Assembly: GCF_030272615.1 (NCBI RefSeq)
Contig: NC_081410.1
Coordinates: 192,963,619-193,027,618 of the forward strand
DNA: 64,000 nucleotides
Direction: 5' to 3'
Source of the DNA: Cryptomeria japonica
Lineage: Eukaryota; Streptophyta; Pinopsida; Cupressales; Cupressaceae
Part shown: positions 33,801 to 48,800 of the stretch, piece by piece
Layout: the number at the start of each line of letters is the position of its first letter
Position numbering within the stretch: the first letter of the stretch is position 1
Program-made: the position numbers and the translations under genes
Notes under the pieces: model-generated
Database searches by the model: none
Seen by the model: the letters and a program-made list of their open reading frames with translations, nothing else
What the model was told of the DNA's origin: nothing

Positions 33801-36800
33801 CAAGTTTGCACCAAATAGATTTTACCTAAAGTTACAACAACAAATTTTAAAATCAACTACAACTCGGTCCTTATTCCAATGTGTATAATCCAAGCATTTG
33901 TGCACATACATACATTGACATGGAGATAGAATTCAACACTTAATGACTAATAACAGGTGTGCAAGTTACTCACGGAGCCACATGACTTTTTACCAACATG
34001 AAGTATATTTTCCAAAACTTGCCTTCCTTCATATGCCGTGGACATAGCACATATCTGAACTGTGAAATTTCCTGTAAAACCACATTAATTTTAAATAAAA
34101 CTTCTGCTCACTTAATATTAAACATAAATTAGACTTAATGCTACACTATGCAAATGAAATTGAACCCTCCAGCTTGGCCTTATATATAATAAGACCTTAG
34201 AACACTCTGCACTGTCATGCATTAACAGAAAACCAGTGCCATCTATTTATGCTTTCTTATTTGTTTCAACTAAGTTTTCAAAACTGAAATATTATAGAAA
34301 ATAAGTTAATTTGCTTATACAATTCATCAATATCATTGCAAATCTCCAACATGCAAAACATTAACCTGCAGCCAACACTGTCATACAAAGAGAATAAGCT
34401 AGAGTCCAGTGAACTGTATGCAACAGAGAGATTTGATGAACTTTTCAATCATAAGTAACAGATTGGTTAGCATAAACAACATACAATGATGACACTTTTA
34501 CAGGAACTGCAATGTAATGATATTTGACAACTTATGATAACAGTTTGCACGTGCAGCCTATTTAAAGCAAGTTCAGTTTCAGCAAGAAAGTGGCAGCAAA
34601 GGCAGTAATTGAAAGGAAACACAATCAGACTTGTGGACAACTTAACACAGGCATTTCACTAGGAGGGCGACACTATACCACGTTCACTCATATTGGGGTT
34701 TTTTCAGAAAAATAAAATTAAGAACAATATATACTTAAGTATTTAGTGATGGTGGGGTTGTTTCAAACTGTCTCAAGTTTATATGTATTGGGAATTCAAG
34801 ATCACCTTAATGTTCTTGTATTCCAGGATCTATACAGAATTTTGTATAAAACCAAATACAAGTTGCATAGCCTAACAACCTTTTTACTCTATGCCGTTGA
34901 ATAATTCTTTCCTACAAAACATTGCAAAATGTAGATGATAAACTTAGTTGTCAACAAATGTTAATGTCTAGATTATTTGAAAAATAGTTTGGCAGGTGTG
35001 TCACAAGAATCCAGCCTATATAATTCATTTAAGCATATTTCAAAATTTGGCTTCAATCTTTGGTTTTGATCCATGATATTGGTTTCTACTAAAACAGCAC
35101 TTAACATATTATTGTTTCCATTCATTTCGTTGGGACTGATGGATGTGCATTAAGCACATTGAGTGCACATTTGGCATGTTATAATTAAGTAGGCATGAGA
35201 CTTTCACAGTGCTTGTCAAGAGTGCCCTTCCATTTTTGCCCATCTCCTATAGGGAAGGTTTCAGGGAAGCAAGGACACATAGGAAGCGTCCAGAGGACAC
35301 CCTTATTTTACCAAGGGGGTGTTAGGGGACAGCTAGCCATCCCTGAGACAGCCAAGGGATGACTAGCCATCCCCGGACAGCCAGGGGATGTCCAAACATA
35401 CCCTAACTATCCCAAGAACAGTTAACCATCTCCTATGGCCCAGCAATTTCAAATGCATTTAAAAATAAAAGGATATTTTTAATTAAAAAAAGGATGGGCA
35501 GGCCCATAAGGACCCCCCCAACCCCTTGACCAATAACTAAACCTAATAGAACCCTCAAAAGAACTCAAAACTAAAAAAATAATCTCATTTTGACATTTTC
35601 AAACTTGTGTAGAAGAGCAGCAGTCAAAAGAGGTGAGAACAGCAGTGGAAAGAAGGCACTAGGGCATCAAATCCACTGCATTTGAGGTAAGTTTTATCAT
35701 CTACCATTTGTTTAATCAATTTCTTTTGCATATTTTCAAAGTTTTTTAAATTTTAAACACTTTAGGCATTTTGATTTTTTTTCCTTCTATTTGAGCTTGC
35801 AGCTGTGTGTTAAATTCTTAACAAAAACAAACAATGAGCAGCAGTGGGAGTGGTAAGTGTTGTCGGGTAATTATGTCATAATGTAATTAGAATGTTACGG
35901 TGTTGGGTCGGTGGTTACGTGACGGTTGTCGGCAGTTCGCACCGGACAACCTGCACCGACACCTATATATATGTACTTGGTTTCCTATTTCAGTGTGGAG
36001 ATATTGTCGAAGAAAGATATGTTTGAATGTACTGGCATTTGGCATTAATGAATACAGACATATGAGTTCTTTTGTTTACTTGCATTGCTGTATACTGTCA
36101 CCTTTCCTACATTTCTGTACTATTATGCAATGAATGCACACACACCCCTCGGGGAAAACATCCGGCGCCGTTACCAAATTAAACTTGGAATGACGGGAAC
36201 ATACTACATGGCACAACGATAATGGGGCAACCAGTGAGTGAGGGGACAAGTAGCAATCCCGAGGAAGAGCTGACAGAGTTGTTCGAAGGAGAGGGAGCAT
36301 TGACAAGGGATTTCACCTGCATCCTACAGGCATCCATCGAAACTTACGTACGGAGGGAGGCCACGGCTGAGGATGTCCCTGAGAGCGCAGTGTGGAGTGC
36401 CCTTGGCGTACGTCCGATCGTAAAGTGGTTGATGAACAACTTTCCTAGCTTGTTGGCACAGGCGTTCCTTGCTCTCCAAACTTGCCGGGAAGAAACCTAC
36501 CGCGAAACCCGTCGACAACAAATTTTGCAGCAATTTGAAGAAAGGAGTCAACGATAGGAGGAATGTGACGAAAGTCGTCGACGAACCTTCAACCCCACGG
36601 CAAGAAGGAATTGATGCCCGTGACGCTGAATAAGGATAGAAACTGTGTGCCGAAGGGACAGAAGAAGACGCGCACGAGGCAGCCGTGAGGACGCTAAGGT
36701 TAGAACAAGCAGAACATCGGCGACGACTGAAGAAACTTGTTGAAGAAAGCGTAACTGGCAATGATGGCTCGGGTGCTAAGGACCAAGTTTCCGTACTAAT

Positions 36801-39800
36801 AGAAACCAATAGAAAGCGGTTGGGGGACCTTTCCCTGACATTGGAAGAGATTGGTGACGGGAGTACGATAGAGTCGTACACGCCATACAGAGGTGCTGAG
36901 ACCAGGAGAGAAGAGGAGACCGAGACCGAGAACAGAGAGGCGGAGGATACCAATGCGACCGAAAGTGTCAGGACGACACAAGGTCACAGTAGTAGAAGCA
37001 ATCTGTTCGGTTCAGGCTCATCACATCTTGGTAGTCAGAGTAACTTGGTGTGACCCAACGTACCAAATCTCGACGAAGTACCTTCTGGAGGACAAGTGTC
37101 TGGAGGAGTTCCTGGAGGGTCGAGTTTGAGTTAGGGAGGATAGACTAGGCCGCCGCCAAGGAGCGTGATGGCAAATCGGCAAAAATTGTCTAAGTTCAAT
37201 GGAGATGGGAAAGAAGGCCCAGTACGGCATTGTCGTACATGTGAAACAATCTAATGCAAATGGCATGACCGATAGGGCGGAATGGGTGGTGCAATTCCCC
37301 ACCACCCTACGAGGGGTAGCCATCGATTGGTACTCTGATGCTGACAAAACGAAGCTGGCAACTTGGGATGAATTACATAAAGCCTTTGAAACAGAGTTCA
37401 GAGTTTCGACTTCTCAAAGACGACAATGAAATCGTGGCGGAAATCCTGAGTACCAAGCACGAGAAAAACGAGACCGTCCGAGCATATAGTCGGCACCTGA
37501 AGGAATTGCTGGGAAAAATGGATAACCAGTCGGGTGACGAATTAAAGAAAAGGTGGTTTGTGAAGGGTTTGAAATCGTCGCTCAGGAGGAAAATGAAAAT
37601 TGTACCACCCACCTCCTACGAAGATGCCTATAACCGGGCAATGGACCTGGAGAGTGAAGGCAAGACATCCAGGAAGAAAGACAAATCCTCTGGGGAGGAG
37701 GACTCCTCCGACAGAAGTAGCAGCGACGAGGGATTGAGCAAAGAAGGTGCAAGCCCTCCAGAAGGACATGCATCGCATGATGAAGGAATTCAAAAGTATG
37801 AAGGGAAGCACCAGTAAGAATGAGGAAGTGTGGTGCGCAGAGTGTAAGGAGGAAAGTCATACAAAAGGTACCTATCCTAAAAAGGCCTTCAGCGACATTT
37901 GCCAAGTGTTGGGACACTCCACCAAAGAATGTCCCTACAACATGAAGACATGAGTGAATCAGGTGCTCTTCACCCAGGAGTAGCCGTCACCCTTCGCGAC
38001 AGCAGGCACATCTCAGCCTCAAGCCAACACCACAACATCATCCGATGGTTACAGAGGTAACTGAAGGGGAGGGAAAGGCAACAATAATAATAACATTAAC
38101 CGGAGTCGAATGCAGTATGATGTCAAAGGACGGCCGATGATTCAGTGTCGGGCCTGCAACCAGGGGGGACACTTTGCGCAGGATTGCCAGAAAGAGGAAA
38201 CACCCCAAAACTTGTGTAGATGGTGTGTTCCTGGAAACCACAACGACACAAATTGCCCCAAGCCAGGGGTTAATCTTCTCAATATTGAGAAAATAGGTGA
38301 TGATAAAGAAGTGTTGGCAATCACCTCAAGCCAAGAAGGCCACCTATCCCGACCACCATACGGAGAAGGAAAGATTACGGGAGGCGAAGGCCAACATTGA
38401 GCGGGAGATGACGGCAGAACAACAAAAAAATGCAAGGGTGTTGAGTACCTCATCCCGTACTGAAGCAGAAGAAAACATTATTGGGCAAGTCTTGCAGATG
38501 GAGGTGCCAATAAGGGTGAAGGACCTTCTAGAAACAATGCCACAACTGAGGACCGCCATTCTCAGTACCATGCAAAGCACTACACACACATCTTCAGGTG
38601 TGACCCAGACAGAAATCCCGGTCAGCCCTTCGGCTGATCCAATGTTGTTGGCCTTAAATAGTGGTCGGCATCTTGCGGTAGTGGAAATGGGAATCCTCGG
38701 GGCTATCCTCAAGGACACCATCGTGGACGAAGGATCTGGGATGAATGTGCTGCCAGAGGATACATGGAAGAAGCTCAGGAAGCCAACACTATGGCCACCC
38801 ACATTCAGTTTGGTGGGAGCAAACCAGCACGGTATCAAGCCACTCAACACCCTGATGGCCCAGTTCGTGACCATTGGCACACAACCCTTCTTACTAGATT
38901 TTGTGGTAATCCCACTTAAAAAGAAGGGCTATGACGCCATCTTAGGGAGAGGGTGGCTGGTCACAGCAAAAGTGAACCACAATTGGAAGAAGAACACCCT
39001 TTCCATGGAGAAAGGGGGGCGGAAGTACGCTATTGATCTGAGGACCCAAACCGTCAATGAGGAGCTTGCATCATCCGACTCTGACTCAAAAGACTCAAAC
39101 AGATGGGAGTGGGATTCCTACGAAGGCAAAGACGAGATGGAACCAAATAATGAAGGAGTGCTTCAACTCGATGGCTGCTCGGAAGACGACATCTGCTCAT
39201 TGATTGGACTCTTCCACTGGCAGATAGAAGATTATAAAGTATTTCATTCTACATGCCACATGCTGCAAATTGAAGAAGAGCCAAGCAAGAAAGATGAGTT
39301 CTCGCCAGCATACAGGGAGTATAAGGAGGGAGACACTAGAGTGAATGATGTTCCGGTGTACGAGTTTTCAAAGGACACACCAATGCGGTACAAAGACCCC
39401 ACCGTGAAGGAGACGAACTTAGGAGATGGTGCCACCTCTCGAAATATCTGGGTAGGAGACAATTGGAGCCCAGTGCTGAAGGCTGCAGCATTCAAAATTT
39501 TCATGGAATACAAGGACGTGTTCACTTGGTCATACAAAGATCTGAAAGGGGTCCCGCCCAAATTGCGCGTCCATCAGATACCATTGGTCCCAGGAGCCCA
39601 GCCGGTACGGAAGAGGTCGTACCGAATGAATAAGAACTATGTGGCCAAGGTGAACAAAGAGATCAAACGGATGCTGGAGGTCGGCATCATATTTCAAGTG
39701 GAGACAAGCGAGTGGGTCTCGCCGATCGTGATCTCACCGAAGAAGGAGGCCAACCAGATCCGCATCTGCGTGGATTTTCGGTGCCTCAACACAGTCACCA

Positions 39801-42800
39801 TCAAGGATCCGTTCCCTATACCTTTCACAAACAGCATCATGGAGGTGGCTAGCCATGAAATGTACTCATTTCTAGACGGCTTTTCCGGATACAATCAGAT
39901 TTTGATAGCTAAGGAGGACAAGTTGAAGACCACCTTTGTGGTGGAGGACAGAGTCTATGCATACAACCAAATGTTGTTCGGTTTGTGCAATGCTTCGACA
40001 ACATTTCAGAGGATAGTCCTTCACATCTTCGATAAGATGTCTGTGGGAAATTTTAAGGCCTTTTTGGATGACTGGTCGATTTTTAGTAGCGAAGACACTC
40101 ACTTGGTGGCACTGCAAGAATGCATGGAGAGATGCTGGAGAGCCAGGCTGGCCTCCGAAGAAATGCAGATTTATGGTACCACAAGGAAAGTTGTTGGGCC
40201 ACATTGTTTGTAAAGTTGGATTAAAAACTAACCCAGATAAGGTACAGTAATTGTGGAGATGGAGTCGCCCATTGATGTAACGGGAGTAAAGTCCTTGTGA
40301 CATATAGGATACTACCAGAAGTTCATTGAGAACTTTGCTCAACTTTCATTCCCATTGGACAAACTGACAAGGAAGGGCGAATCGTACATATGGGGACCGG
40401 CACAGGGGGAAGCATTTGAGGAACTCAAGAGGAGACTGGTGGCTGCACCCATTCTGGCCTATCCAAACTGGGACCGATAATTCCACGTACACGTGGATGC
40501 CTCGAACTATGCCATTTGGGCTACGCTGGCACAGGAAGGGGGACATGGGTTAGACCATCCCATCTATGTTGCCAGTCGCTTGATGTCAAAAGCCAAGAAG
40601 AATTACAATACCACCAAGAGGGAAGCCCTCAGAATAGTCTCTGTCGTACAAAAATTTCAGCACTACTTGCTAGCGACACCTTTCACTTTCTATGTGGATC
40701 ACCAGGCGTTGATGTACCTGGTAAATAAACCCATTATCCAAGGCAAAATAAGCAGGTGGCTACTGCTCCTTCAAGAGTTCACATTCACAATAATTGTACG
40801 GTCTGGCAAGAGCCATGTGATCGCTGATCAGTTGTCCCAAATTAGGTCAGGAGAGCCGACGGAGGGAGTCAATGATGACTTTCCTGATGCACATCTGTTC
40901 CAAATTGCGGCATTACCTTCATGGTATGCGAAAATTGGGGAATACCTATCCACCTCTCGTATCTCAGCCGAAATGCTACCGAGTGAGAGAAGGAAGTTGG
41001 CCTTGAGAAGCAGGACATTTCAGCTAATTAATGGGTTGTTGTATAAAATGGGACCCGACCAAGTCCTCAGAAGGTGTGTGATGGAAGAAGAGATTTTGGG
41101 AGTGCTCTGAGAAGCACACGAAGGGCCCGCAGGAGGCCACATGGGTCCAGACACCACCGTACGCAAAGTATTGTTGGTCGGACTATGGTGGCCCACCCTG
41201 TATAATGATGCATGGGAATGGGTGGTGGGTTGTGATACTTGCCAGAGAGCAGTGAAACTATTCAAGTGGGACTTTATGCCCCTCAATCCATCCCATGCCC
41301 AGGAATTGTTTGAACGCTAGGGCCGAGATTTCATTGGACCTTTGAAGGCCAACAGAACACAAAAATGTCGTTACATTGTGGTGGCAACAGAATACCTTAC
41401 CAAATGGGTTGAGGCGCGAGCACTGCCGGATAGCTCAGCTTTAAGTACAGCCAAGTTCATTTATGAACGGATCATCACAAGGTACAGCATCCCAATCCAA
41501 CTAACGAGTGATCGCAGTGGGCACTTTGTGAATCATGTCATCAAACTGCTCACGACGGAATTGAAGATTTTTCATACCTTGTCAAGCCCGTACTACCCAA
41601 GGGCCAACGGGCAGGCTGAGGCAGTCTATGATCTATAGGTCTTGCGGAGTTGAACAAGAAGATTGGGAAGAGAAGCTGCAATTCGTACTATGGGCATACC
41701 GGACCACCTACAAGGTCAGCATAGGCCAGACACCCTTTCAATTAATGTATGGCCAGGAGGCCATTGTGCCAACAGAATTCATGGTTCCGAGTTTAAGGAT
41801 TGCAATTGAGAATCGCCTAGGAGATATGGAAAGCCAGCGGGAGCAGTTGTACACGTTAGGCAAGTTGGATGAACACAGAATGATGACCCAATGGGCCACT
41901 GAAGCCACCCAACAAAGACAAAAATTTTGGCATGACAAGCACATCCGACGCATGAAATTTCGTCCAGGTCAATGGGTGTTGAAGTATAATGGGCGGAATG
42001 AGATTAAGCCTGGGAAATTTAAAGTCCGATGGCTGGGGCCATATAAAATCCGCGAGGTAGCTGCGAATGGAGCAATTAAGTTGTCCACATTGGGTGACCA
42101 ATCGATAAAGGAGACGGTAAACGGGTTGAAATTGAAAATTTACCACCACAGGCAACAACGGAATGACCCAGTTCGTCCAAAGGCGGGGCCCAGTCGAACA
42201 AATTGAAAAGGTAATTATTTAACTTTTGTTAGTTAAAAAAAAAAAATTGAAATATAGGAATATATATTGAAAAAAAAATCGGAAAAATAAAAGTAATTTG
42301 AAAAAAAAAAGGAAAGAAGATCGATAACTGTATGGACATAAGAGGAAGGTCGTACGGCCTCACCCTAGTGAATTAAGAAAGACTGTTTAAGTTATAATTG
42401 CAGATTGAATCCGTACGGCAGCAGAGAGGAAGGAATCCAAAGGGGAGACAGAGAAATCCGTACAATAATTGAAGGAGTTCGTACAATCAAATCTGTACAT
42501 TGGCAAAATTGAGCATAGAAAAAAATCCGTACGGCAGCAAAGGAGCAGAGACCACGCAAAATCAGTACGGCCCGATGATCTTTGAAGCCCGTATAGCCAG
42601 GCGATCTGTACTTGAAATCCGTACGGTGAAGAAATTGAAAATCGTATGGCAATTTCCATACGACTAGAGTTGAGGCAAGTCGTACACTCCTTGTCATTGG
42701 GGCAAGAAATCAATTCTGTACGGACGAGTTGCAGAGCAAACGACCATACATCGTGCCAAGTTAAAATTCGTACAAGATGGCGCCATAAGCTTAAAAGTCC

Positions 42801-45800
42801 GTATGACGGAAACCGTACAAGGAAAGACATCAATTTCATCAATTCCGTACAGACGATCTAGTATAGAAATCGCTTTCGTATGTGCGGTTAAATCTGTACA
42901 CAGGCGGTCAAGTTTAGCAAATCGGGAAGTCTAAGAGAGTTCGTACACCCCCAGTCATCCATACAAATTAAAAAGTGTCGACGTGTAATCCGTACTCGTG
43001 GTCTATGAAGCCAACTGAGCAAAAAGACAAGGGTTTCGTGCAATCCATATAGGTCACAAGAAGCACAAAAGCTATACCAACGTGTTGTAGCCGATAAAAA
43101 GAGTAGCCGGTAAAGTAACGGCATTGGACAAAATTTTATTAAGTGTTGTTGGCAATTCAAGAATCATTCAAATGGAATTAGGAAAACCGAGATTAGGAAA
43201 GCTAGACTGGCGAAAAACGGTTGCAGCAGTTAGACCAACCGTCTATGTCAAGGAAAATGGTAGAAGGAAGCACGGCAGCCAAGGACAAGGGTAAGCGGGT
43301 GTTGCAGTTTGGAGTAAAAGTTGCAAGGCTAGCAGATACAGGAAAGGCCAAAAAGAAGACAATTATGTAATTCAGGACCTGGTGGCTGAAAACCCCAAAT
43401 AATTATGTAATTCAGGAATCTCTCAGGAAAGCATGGGTGCATTGGGCAATTCAAATGCCCATCTTTGCCATCAAAGATTTCGAATCATGTCTGCGAATGA
43501 TGGTGGCTACATATGACAGCACGACGAGGGCATTGACTCTCTTACCAGCAGAGCATTGTGACCGTCTCCTTTGCACCCGACGATTTTGCTAGGGTATTCG
43601 ACATACCAGTGAGGGAAAGAAAATAGACAAGAATGCCAATAAGATGTCGCCAAAGAGGAAAGAGCAATTATTGCGGTTGATTTGTCGAAGTGATCTCTCA
43701 GAATAGGAATGGGCTACGATCAAGGCACCTAAGGGCAGAGGGTTGAAAAAGTCCGACATCGTTCCAGAAGATTGGCAGTGTCTGCTAGATGTTATGAAAA
43801 GCAGACTTACGGGAGCCAACAGGGCGTCAAACACTGCGGTACCCATGATTGCACTTATGAATGGCCTGAGGAATGGGACAGTGTACAACTAGGCAACAAT
43901 TTCGTCCAACAAAATTCATGAATTCTTGATCCTGCAACACAAGCTGGAAACCTCGGGAGATGTTGGACCCTTCACAGCTAGCCATTTTCTATTGGACCCA
44001 CCTGGATACCACGGTAGGTAGCGGGGAAGCCCATTCCAACAGGAAACGAAGGAGACCACCATAGGTGGTAGTGTCAGAACATGAGCAGGAGACAGAGACA
44101 GTCGACGAGGATGCAAAAGAAGAGGATGATAGTAGTGCAGAGGAAAGGGAAGATTCTGAGGACACTTCTTCTAGGAGCAGCCAAAGTCATGACACATTCT
44201 GCCTTGATAGCCGGAGAGTAGTGGCCATGCAGTGTCTTTTGGGCATGTGACGAGAGGAATCCGTGGATTACTAGCGGGTGGAGTGCGACCTACGAGAGTA
44301 GGTCGACTAGTGTATGCACCAGTAGTATTGACTCAGGATGGAGGATTGACACCTCTCCAGACTTCGGGGTAATGGTGGGAGCCATACCAGTCATACCCAT
44401 CCCAAGATTTGGGCAGTTGAGACCAAGACCTTCATTGCCTACACCCTCTAGGGCCACAACAGTTCCGACAGAGGAGGTTCCAGCAGTGTCATTAGTTCCC
44501 AGCGAACCTCCTTGCATTGGGTCTACCATACGGAGGGAACCGATACATACGGAGCTCACGACAACAAAGAGCACGATGACCGGAGATGATGATGCCACCA
44601 TGGATGTGTGGTTGGGTCGCTCTGAGATGCCTCCTATGACACCATTGGGACCCCCGCCTGCCTCACCCCAGCCACATCCTTTTCCTGAGATTGTGGACCT
44701 CGATGAGGGTAGTTCTCATCAGGAAGCGAGACAACACGAGTTGGTGATGGACTTCTTGCACGACACCGTTGGGTTTGAAGAGGAGATGACCGAGATGCAG
44801 CAATAGGAGCAGGTCACTACCGAGAGCCAGCCAGAGGGCATAGAGATACTCTTGGCAGAGATGGGAGCCAGTGCGCAGAGGATGGCAGCACAGGTTGAGG
44901 CCAACGCACGAAGATTGGCAGCCTCTGTTCAAGAGCGGACCGTCGGGCAGTCTGCCGTTGAGGGACTCCTCGCCTTTGCCACCGAAAGGTGTGCTGAGGA
45001 GTTTGGGAGATGTTTTGAGGCCAGGGGTTGGCCTGTTGTGGAAACTCTCGAGATGTTGGCGGATTGGAGGAGTGAGGAGACAGTTGGGGTTAGTGGAGTA
45101 CACTTGCTGCTACAATGGGTAGAGCAAGCCTTCCAAGACGAGTACTACCAGCTCAAACGTACCTAGCATGGTGCCTCGACAGCAGAGTCAAAGCAGGTGG
45201 CGGCCATCACAACTCGAGAGGAGCTAGCCACTCGCCTGCATACGATGGAGATGGAGTTGGCATAGCAGAGGGCCCGAGCGAACAGCCTAGAGGAGGAGTT
45301 GGCTCGTGCCAAGGCAGAATTGGCCCAGGAGACGGCAGGGCGTGCACACGAGGTAGCAAAACGGGCAGCCCTTGAGACCCGTCTCACATCTACCATAGAG
45401 GAGTTGGATGGGAAGAAGAAGGAGCTTATGGAAGCAGTTTTTATGGTGAAACGATCCAGGGAGAGGCAGTTGGTAGCTGAGCGAGATCTCCAACATAGGA
45501 CACAACAGGTTCACCAGCTGAGGGAGCAGTTGGCAGCACCACCACCACCGGCCCCTTCTTCATCAGGGACACCCTATATACCCCCTCAGCTTTGATTTTC
45601 ATGTTTGGTCTTAGTGTCATTTCCCATTTTGTTTGTACGTCGTGAAGAGACGACCTTCTTTTTGGGGGGTGATGATGTTATCGGGTAATTATGTCATAAT
45701 GTAATTAGAATGTTACGTGTGTTAAGGGTCAGCGGTTACGTGACGGTTGTCAATAGTTGGCACCGAACAACCTGCACCAACACCTATATATATGTACTTG

Positions 45801-48800
45801 GTTTCCTATTTCAGTGTGGAGATATTGTCGAAGAAAGCTATGTTTGAATGTACTGCCATTTGGCATTAATGAATACAGACATATGAGTTCTTTTGTTTAC
45901 TTGCATTGTTGTATACTATTTCCTTTCCTACATTTTTGTACTATTATGCACCGAATGCACACACACCCCTCAGGGGGAAAACAGTGAGAGTGAATAGAGT
46001 GAATTTCAAATGCAACAAACGCAAGTTCAACTAACCCATTTGAATGCCCTTTTGAACTCCACAAAAACTATGCAAAAGGCCCATTTAACCCCAAAAAAAA
46101 TCTCTTAGAATTTGCATCATGAATAGACAAAGATAAGAAAAAAAATTTAGGGGGTAGTTGTGCAACAAAGAATATAGAAGCAGCTATACTAGAGTTTATT
46201 GTCATATTTTGCGAATATGTGGACGAGAGGTAAAAAGTTGTGAGACTATAACTCCAACTAAGAAGGCTAAAACAACTACATTACATATGGAGGGGGAGGT
46301 ATTAAAGAAGGGAATTCCATTGGAGAGTATACAAACTAGTGAGTCATTGCCTATAAAGACTTCAAATGTTGGAATTCAAGGAAGAGGGATTCCTACTTCT
46401 ACTATGTTTGACATTTCAAAGAATATAGAAGCAGCTATACTAAAAGAAAGAAAGAACTACAAGCATTGCAAATATGTTTAACATACAATTACAAGAGGTG
46501 GTTGAGTCTTCCATTGCTATGTCTTTGTAAGTTAATGCCATAACATTTCATGTGGCACAATCTCCCTATTTTAAACAAATGTTCAAAGATGTGATAGCTC
46601 TTGGTCCCTCATTTGTCCCACCCAAAGAACATAAGCTACGCACCACCCTCCTTAATAGAAAATATTCTAAGGTGAGTATGTGATGGATGAAATGAGACAA
46701 ACTTGGATAAGGGATGAATGCTCCATAACCATTGATGGGCAGACTGATATCAAACATTGGCCATTCATCAAAAGTATTGTCACAAGTTCAACTGACTCTT
46801 ATTTTCTTAGAGCTATTGATTGTTAAAGAAAGAGGAAGGATACAAACTTCCAATTTCAAATTTTGAAGAAAGCCCTAATAAAGGTTGGAGCATCTAATGT
46901 TGTACAAGTGGTGACTAATTCAGCCCATGTATGTAAGCTGACTAAATGGTGAAGGGTATTTACATGCACATTTTTTGGACCCCATGTTCTGTCCATACAT
47001 AGAACCATACATTTAAGAACATTGGGAAGATAGATTGGGTGAATGCAGTGATGTTGACTAGAGAACGTGCAGATATTCATTTACAAACCATCACAGTTCA
47101 ATTGCTTTATTCAAGGTTTCATTTTGTTAGAGAAGATGCTTGAGGTCCAAGAGGCTTTACAATTAGTCATGGATACTTTAAAGTGGGATAAATGGACCGT
47201 CAAAGGCAAGCACACTTAAAGGAAGAAAGTGTGAAACAAAAAATCCTTGATGATGATTGGATGTCATAATGAAATAAGAAAATTGCTGGTTTTATAATTA
47301 AATTTTTAAAACTTAATTTATTAGTGTTTCTAACTTGTATATTATTTACATTCTTTGTAATACCATTCACTCTATCATTAAGTCAGAAATTCTTAATCTT
47401 TTTTTAGATTTTAATTTTTTGTAATTTGTTTGCACTTATAGAGATGTTTGCTCCTTCATTGAAAATCATAAAATATGTCGATACGGACTCTCCTAGCCTT
47501 GGAGAGATTTATGAGACCTTTTAGAGCATGCCTCAACAAATGAAGTAAGTCATTTATAGTAGGGACCGTACTTCAGGATTTTATGAGGAGTATCTTAGGC
47601 CCATTGTGATGCAACAATTGAACACTATGAACACTCATCATCATATGGCAGCCTATGCTCTAAAGCCTAGATGGTATGTCGCTAAGCCTGAAAGAGTGCC
47701 TCCAATGTTAAAGAGGTAAAATAAGGGCTCATGAAGGCCCTTTGAAATATGTATTTGTAATATCCCAGTTATTTTTTTTTTGTTTTTAAGCCAATAACAA
47801 TCATCCACAACAAATAACTCATTAAGGTTAGAAAGCATAAACTGAAAACTTGCTGAAGATTGCAACCCTTCCACTTTCTGATCACCAAGTACCCAATGTG
47901 GGAAGGTGAGAGCATATGGTGAATAGGGGATCGTTAGATCTCAAACTCCTAAAAGATGAAATGAAATACAATACTGGGCGACAAGCCAGCCCCTTCCGCT
48001 TATCCAGCAGGAATGCAAGAAACTTGGCGGTCAACCAACCAAGAGAAACACACAAGGCACAAATCACTCGACCGCAATATTTCAACAGGAGGGCTGAAAT
48101 TACAAAACAAACTCAACTCAATCGCTTATGCAGCGGGAGGACCATCACAATCAGACATTACTCGACCACTTATGCAGTGGGAGGACTGAATTACAATTTA
48201 CTTGAAAATAGGTGGCAAGCCAGCCTCTTCCGCTTTTCAACGGGGTGAGATTTACAAGGTAGAATTGGTTAGTAGTACTACTACTTAACCTTACAATAAT
48301 CAAGATAATGTGAGAAGAGAGTAATGCTGAACATCCAATTAAGAACATGAAATTTCTGCTAACATCAAAAATCTGCAGGCTGGAATTGCAAAACCAGCAG
48401 CCTGTGGATTCACTAAAACGCTCATAACTCCCTCATTACTCACCCAATTCACCCAAAATTTGTTCTAAACAATTGCTATACTCGCCACAATGAGAACAAA
48501 CCCAAGGAAAGCCATCGAAACACCCATATTTATTTTGCATGCTTCCCAATGCATTCACAAAACCCAATGCCTAACCTAGGAAGTTCGATTTGCAATATAA
48601 AAATCCACACTCAAAATAAGATGCTAAAAACTTACAATATGCATCGCCAGTGGTAGGAAGGAAGGATGAGCCGGTACCCAGAATGATGGAATCGCCTAGC
48701 CAAGAGGTGCGAGCAAAATACACTTTCAGCAGTCCCGCGACCAGCAACCAGAAAACACTCCAATCTCAATCAAAACACTCCACAATCTGCAACTCACTCA

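Larger units (their letters stand above)
35858..45983 (+). mobile_element. Tat/Athila-like gypsy retrotransposon, structurally complete
   Basis: 5' LTR 35858-36160 and 3' LTR 45676-45983 are about 93% alike by eye. Both start TGTT and end AAAACA. Flanks GTAAG (35853-35857) and GTGAG (45984-45988) form a 5-bp target duplication with one change. The primer-binding site after the 5' LTR (TCCGGCGCCGTTACC) resembles the TGGCGCCGTTGCC type used by Athila/Tat elements. A tract CTTTTTGGGGGGTGATGA precedes the 3' LTR. Internal order is gag, PR-RT-RH-IN, a CCGTACGG-rich spacer, and a long extra ORF region before the 3' LTR. No chromodomain follows integrase. Each ORF has at least one stop or frameshift, so the copy is inactive but much less decayed than the gypsy element at 13658. 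Confidence 0.9.

Noticed and set aside
43300-44060. Envelope-like gene in the Tat-like gypsy
   Set aside because: No signal peptide, transmembrane segment or Cys pattern could be seen; described as an unassigned 3' ORF instead.
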